A stretch of 64,000 nucleotides of DNA from Gymnorhina tibicen (Eukaryota; Chordata; Aves; Passeriformes; Artamidae). The stretch covers positions 62,001 through 126,000 of the forward strand of contig VXAZ01002272.1 of NCBI GenBank assembly GCA_013399875.1, in the 5' to 3' direction. The translations under genes and the position numbers were made by a program. Positions 60,174 through 64,000 of this stretch are shown in pieces (position 1 is the first letter of the stretch; each line of letters opens with the position of its first letter). The notes under the pieces are model-generated. The model was not told where the DNA came from. It saw only the letters and a list, made by a program, of their open reading frames with translations, and did no database searches.

Positions 60174-60720
60174 TCTACACTGGGTCTGGTTGGGGTGGAT
60201 GTGATTTTCTTCAAGGAGCCTGCATGGTGCTGTGGTTTAGATTTATGACCAAAACAGTGCTGGTAACACATTCATGTTTTTGCTGTTGCTGAGCAGTGAT
60301 TGCACAGCACCAAGGCCTTTTATGTTTCTAGCTCTGCTGCCCCATGCATAGGCTGGGAGTAGGCAAGAGGCTGGGAGGGGACAGCTGACCCACACTGGCC
60401 AGGGATATTTCACACCATATACATCATGCTCATCAATAAAACAGGGACTTTCTGTGCTTAGCTGCTGCTTGAAGACTGGCTGGGCATCGGTCTGCTGGTG
60501 GGAGGTGATGAGTGATTGCCGTTGCGTCACTTGGGATCTCTTTTTTCCCCATTCACTTATTAAACTGCCTTCATCTTGACCCATGAGTTTTTCTCACTTT
60601 TGGCTTTCCAACTCTCTCCCCCGTCTCTCTGGGGGAAAGTGGTCAAAGGACATTAAAAGAACATCTGAGTGAGCAACTGGGTGGGGGCTGAGCTGCCACC
60701 AGCTGGCCTTGGCCCATCCC
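60174..60720 (+). mobile_element. Solo LTR of an avian endogenous retrovirus (ERVL-like)
   Basis: Recognised from memory of a widespread bird LTR. It begins near TACACTGGGTCTGGTTGGG and contains GTGATTTTCTTCAAGGAG, TGCTGAGCAGTGATTGCACA, GGGAGGGGACAGCTGACCCA, a degraded TATA region (CAATAAAA at 60434), an ATTAAA poly(A) signal (60559-60564) and TGACCCATGAGTTTTTCTCA followed by CCAACTCTCTCCCCC. No retroviral gene and no second LTR are visible nearby, so it is a solo LTR. The family name is uncertain; the ends are approximate. Confidence 0.75.
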
Positions 60721-62372
60721 AGCAACTTGTCAACACCCAGCTCATCCTAGTCTATCGCTACCCATGTTTTTCTCAACAATACTGATAGGAACCCTACGGC
60801 TTCATTTGCAGAAGGGATGAGCACTGCCCCCTGACATGGAAGTCAGTGGGATGTAGCCTTGCAGCTTGTAAACACTGAGCATGCCTGTAGCTGGATTGCT
60901 GGTCTGCAATCAGCAGCACACCTCATGTCCTCACGTCTCAATCATCCACACATGGGGTTTCACTCAGAGCCTGCCAGGGTTGCTCTTTGCAGTTTTCACA
61001 TGCCTGGGAAGCAGGGAGAGAAAGGTCAGAGGCAGCCTTTTGTGTAGCTGAGCCTTGTGGGACTGTCACTTGGACTTTTAGCCAGACTTGTAAAGTGGAA
61101 AGTGGAAGGTGCCCTCAGGTGTATAGTGTAAACATTGAATATAACATTGGGTACCTCAAGAAATCATTGCACTTTAAGTGATTCACTTCTTAGGAGAGAA
61201 TAGCGTTAATCTTACTGTGGCTCAGTCCTGTAAAATGGAGGTAATGGTACTCCTTATTGCTTGCAAAGTTTAATTAAGATTTGTGGAATGCTGCCCTGAT
61301 GACAGGCATAGAGGAAATCAATAATTTTATCTTCAGAGAAGAGCATGAATGTTGCAGTGACCTATGGGAACAATGAGGAAAAGATAAAATATTGAATGGG
61401 TGCTCCCTAAATGAGTTCAGCCACTTCTCTGTACCAAATAAATGGAATTACTGGAGAAAAATATGAATACACCATTATAAACTAGTATCCATATTGATAC
61501 CTTTTGTCAGTAGGAATATAGGTCTTGTCAATAATTCCAAACATAGGCAGGTAAACTGAGGTCCCACGGGAAATCTTTCTCCTGGCATTTCCTATCTTGT
61601 GAGTGCTCAATTTCACCACCTCAGTAATGTTCTTTGACCACAACTATTTGCGCGTGTCTGACAAAATGAAAAAGCCATGGTATCTCTCCAAAATCTTCAT
61701 TAATATTTCCAGTGAGTATCTCATGCTCTGTAATCTACCTGAAAGAAGACAGAAGCACTGCATCAGAAGCAACTGTTGATAATATGGTCTCAGAAGCAAT
61801 ATATGAAGAACTATTTATCACTACCTATCTTCTGGTACATTTGTTCCTTTTGAAATCCATTTACTGTAAAAAAGAAAGATCAGTGTAAACCTGGTAAATG
61901 CCACTAAAAATACTAATCAGAGTGGCCATCTTTTATTGTCAGTAGGTGCCAACAAGCAAAACTTCAAAGGTTCAACATTCTCCATAAACATTAATTTACA
62001 TAATTTACAGATAAGTTCTACATAGTGAGCAAAATACTTTACAATTGCAGTCATGATGTTCCCTGGTTTTCTAAGGGTTTTTTTTCTGTACTTTTTAGGC
62101 CAAAGTCAGAGCTGAAGAGTTGTAATTTAATATTCCCCTGGACCTACTTACACCCACTTGTTGAAGCATCAGGGAGTCCTAATGGGTGGAACTCACAGGC
62201 TGAGGAGCCAAAATACATTGCAATAATGTTAACTTAATATAGGGAGGTTTCACTGTATTTTATGTGCTTTTCTTGCTGTGCTCCTCTCCTGTGACCAAGC
62301 AATATACAAGCCACACTCAGTGTCTGTTTGACTCTGAGGTCTGCAGTGCCAGGCAAGAGGTCAGGAAGACCA

Positions 62373-62712
62373 CATATGGTATTCCAGTACCTGAAGAGAC
62401 CCTATGAGAAAGATGGAGAGGGACTTTTTACAGGAGCACATAGTGACAGGACAAGGAGGAATGGGCTCAAACTGAAAGACAATAGGTTTAGGTTAGATAT
62501 TAGGAAATAATTCTTCACTGTGAGGGTGGTGAGGCACTGAAGAGATTTCCCAGAGATATTGTGGATGCTCCACCCGTGAAGTGTTTAAGGCCATGTTGGA
62601 TAAAGCTCTGAGCAACCTGGTCTAGTGGAAGATGCCCTTGTCCACAGCAAGGGAGGTAGAAGTAGATAACCTTGGAAGTTCCTTCCAGCCCAGGCCATTC
62701 TATGATTCTACG
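62373..62712 (+). mobile_element. CR1 LINE 3' fragment
   Basis: GGTATTCCAGTACCTGAAGA, AGTGACAGGACAAGGAGGAA, AGGTTAGATATTAGGAAATA and CTGTGAGGGTGGTGAGGCAC, ending CATTCTATGATTCTACGATT. Contains the last coding part of ORF2, broken, plus the 3' tail. Confidence 0.94.
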
Positions 62713-64000
62713 ATTGTATCATGCATTTGGACTTACCATGTGAGTCTCTACTGACATAACCAGCAAATTTTGAGTGACACAGCTGAATCAAGCTCTTTTG
62801 GTGTCTGTAAGTAGTTTACACCAGCTTCCACTCCCTCTAGTGCCAGATGCCCTTACAAAGACAGCTCTGTGCACCACTTTACCTCTGGGAGAAGTTGCAC
62901 CGCCAGATTGGAGCATGCAGAACACACCCAGATGCGTGGCATGTAATGACAGCAGAATGATGCTTCTCTGGGCTGACACAGCCCAATTCTGGGTTCCTGC
63001 TGGCTTGGTCCCACTATAGATAGCCATTAGCTGAATGTCACTGGCATTTGGACAGTCTCAAAAACATGGAGAGATCTTTGCTGCTTTCTATCAACATAAA
63101 TCAAACTCTGGCCAGTATCATTTTGATATACTCCAGCTGAAGAGCTGATCTGGTTAGACCTTAGTCATTAAGAATCTATTCCTGAGGCAATCAGAATTCT
63201 TTTTCTGTGTGTTGAAAGAAACACATACTATGGGAAAACAAAATGTCATAAATAATTTATAATAATCTTCTTCTCCAAAGATCCTAATAAAATTGGCACT
63301 AATTATTTGGTCTTGATTTTACTGTCTTCAACATTTAAGCACTCTAGTAATGGAATTACTTTTCATTATGGAAATTTTGGAGCGCAAATGTCAAATATTT
63401 CATTGGTTTGGATATTCAGCAGATACAACAGCTACAATTGTTTTAGGCAATTTTGACAAAAACCTGTGCAAGGAAATTGGTCTGTAAATTGCCAGAATAA
63501 AATTTCACAAACTTTCTGAATTGCAACAATCTCTCTTCATTCAAAATATGAAAAAACACCACAATGATGTGTTTTATCAAATATCAAAAATATGAAATAG
63601 TGGTCCCTCAATCTCATCTGCAGATAATCGTAATAGCCGTACTTTTACTTGCATTCCAGCATTTTGCTTTTATTTAAATTTAGTGCAATGTGACTGTCCA
63701 GCCTATTCTAGAGTTATCTTCCTTTTTTCCTTCCTAGTCAGTTTCTGAAAAAACTGAGTCAGTTTCTAAAAGGTCACAGCAACTGAAAGACAAGAGAACT
63801 GGCACATGAGCCTTTGCATGATCAACATCCAAACCATGGCTAGAACAAGTCTGTATCTCTGAGTAATTCTGGCATACTGAAAAGACAACCAGGTGTTTTG
63901 CTGCTCTCAGAATCTCCCTCGGTCTCACAGTTAATCAAAAATAGGAAAGCAAAAACAAAAACCAACCTCACTTGCCCAGGACAAGTCTAGATAACTAAAT

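Larger units (their letters stand above)
56273..64000. other. Intergenic sequence at the right edge
   Basis: Outside the CR1 and LTR copies listed, this is unique sequence without a supportable exon. A 22-bp imperfect tandem (AGTCAGTTTCTGAAAA, then AGTCAGTTTCTAAAAG) is at about 63736-63773. No CpG island appears before the end of the window. Confidence 0.6.

Overview
The window is nuclear DNA from a bird. Three things point to this: several CR1 LINE copies that end in the avian ATTCTATG-type 3' tail, one solo LTR of a kind common in bird genomes, and two vertebrate genes with short introns in the order TYMS-CLUL1. I cannot name the species. One 33-base N gap is present, so this is assembled sequence.

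Left part (1-7340, minus strand): TYMS, thymidylate synthase. Six coding exons can be placed to the base; the lengths of exons 2-6 (74, 175, 102, 176 and 72 nt) equal those of human TYMS as I recall them, and all junctions keep frame. The last coding exon lies beyond the left edge, so about 256 of roughly 301 residues are present. A CpG island (about 7020-7680) covers exon 1. Just upstream of the ATG it holds two identical E2F-type sites in a short tandem GC-rich repeat and a GGGGC array of Sp1 type. A truncated CR1 tail sits directly behind this promoter.

11.4-23.3 kb (minus strand): CLUL1, clusterin-like 1, a secreted clusterin paralogue known from retina. All seven coding exons are present, from ATG at 23248 to TAA at 11474, giving 461 residues with a signal peptide and both five-cysteine clusterin clusters intact. 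One intron starts with GC instead of GT, and the reading frame proves this choice. CLUL1 lies head-to-tail upstream of TYMS, as in human 18p11.32.

23.3-64 kb: no protein-coding exon that I can support. This is an AT-rich gene desert, probably the CLUL1-COLEC12 intergenic space, holding CR1 fragments on both strands, one ERV LTR, a foldback (MITE-like) element, microsatellites, and a poly-G tract broken by the N gap. I see no centrin (CETN1) and no COLEC12 first exon. I found no previously undescribed gene system; the best leads are the GC-AG intron, the TYMS promoter repeat and the foldback element.
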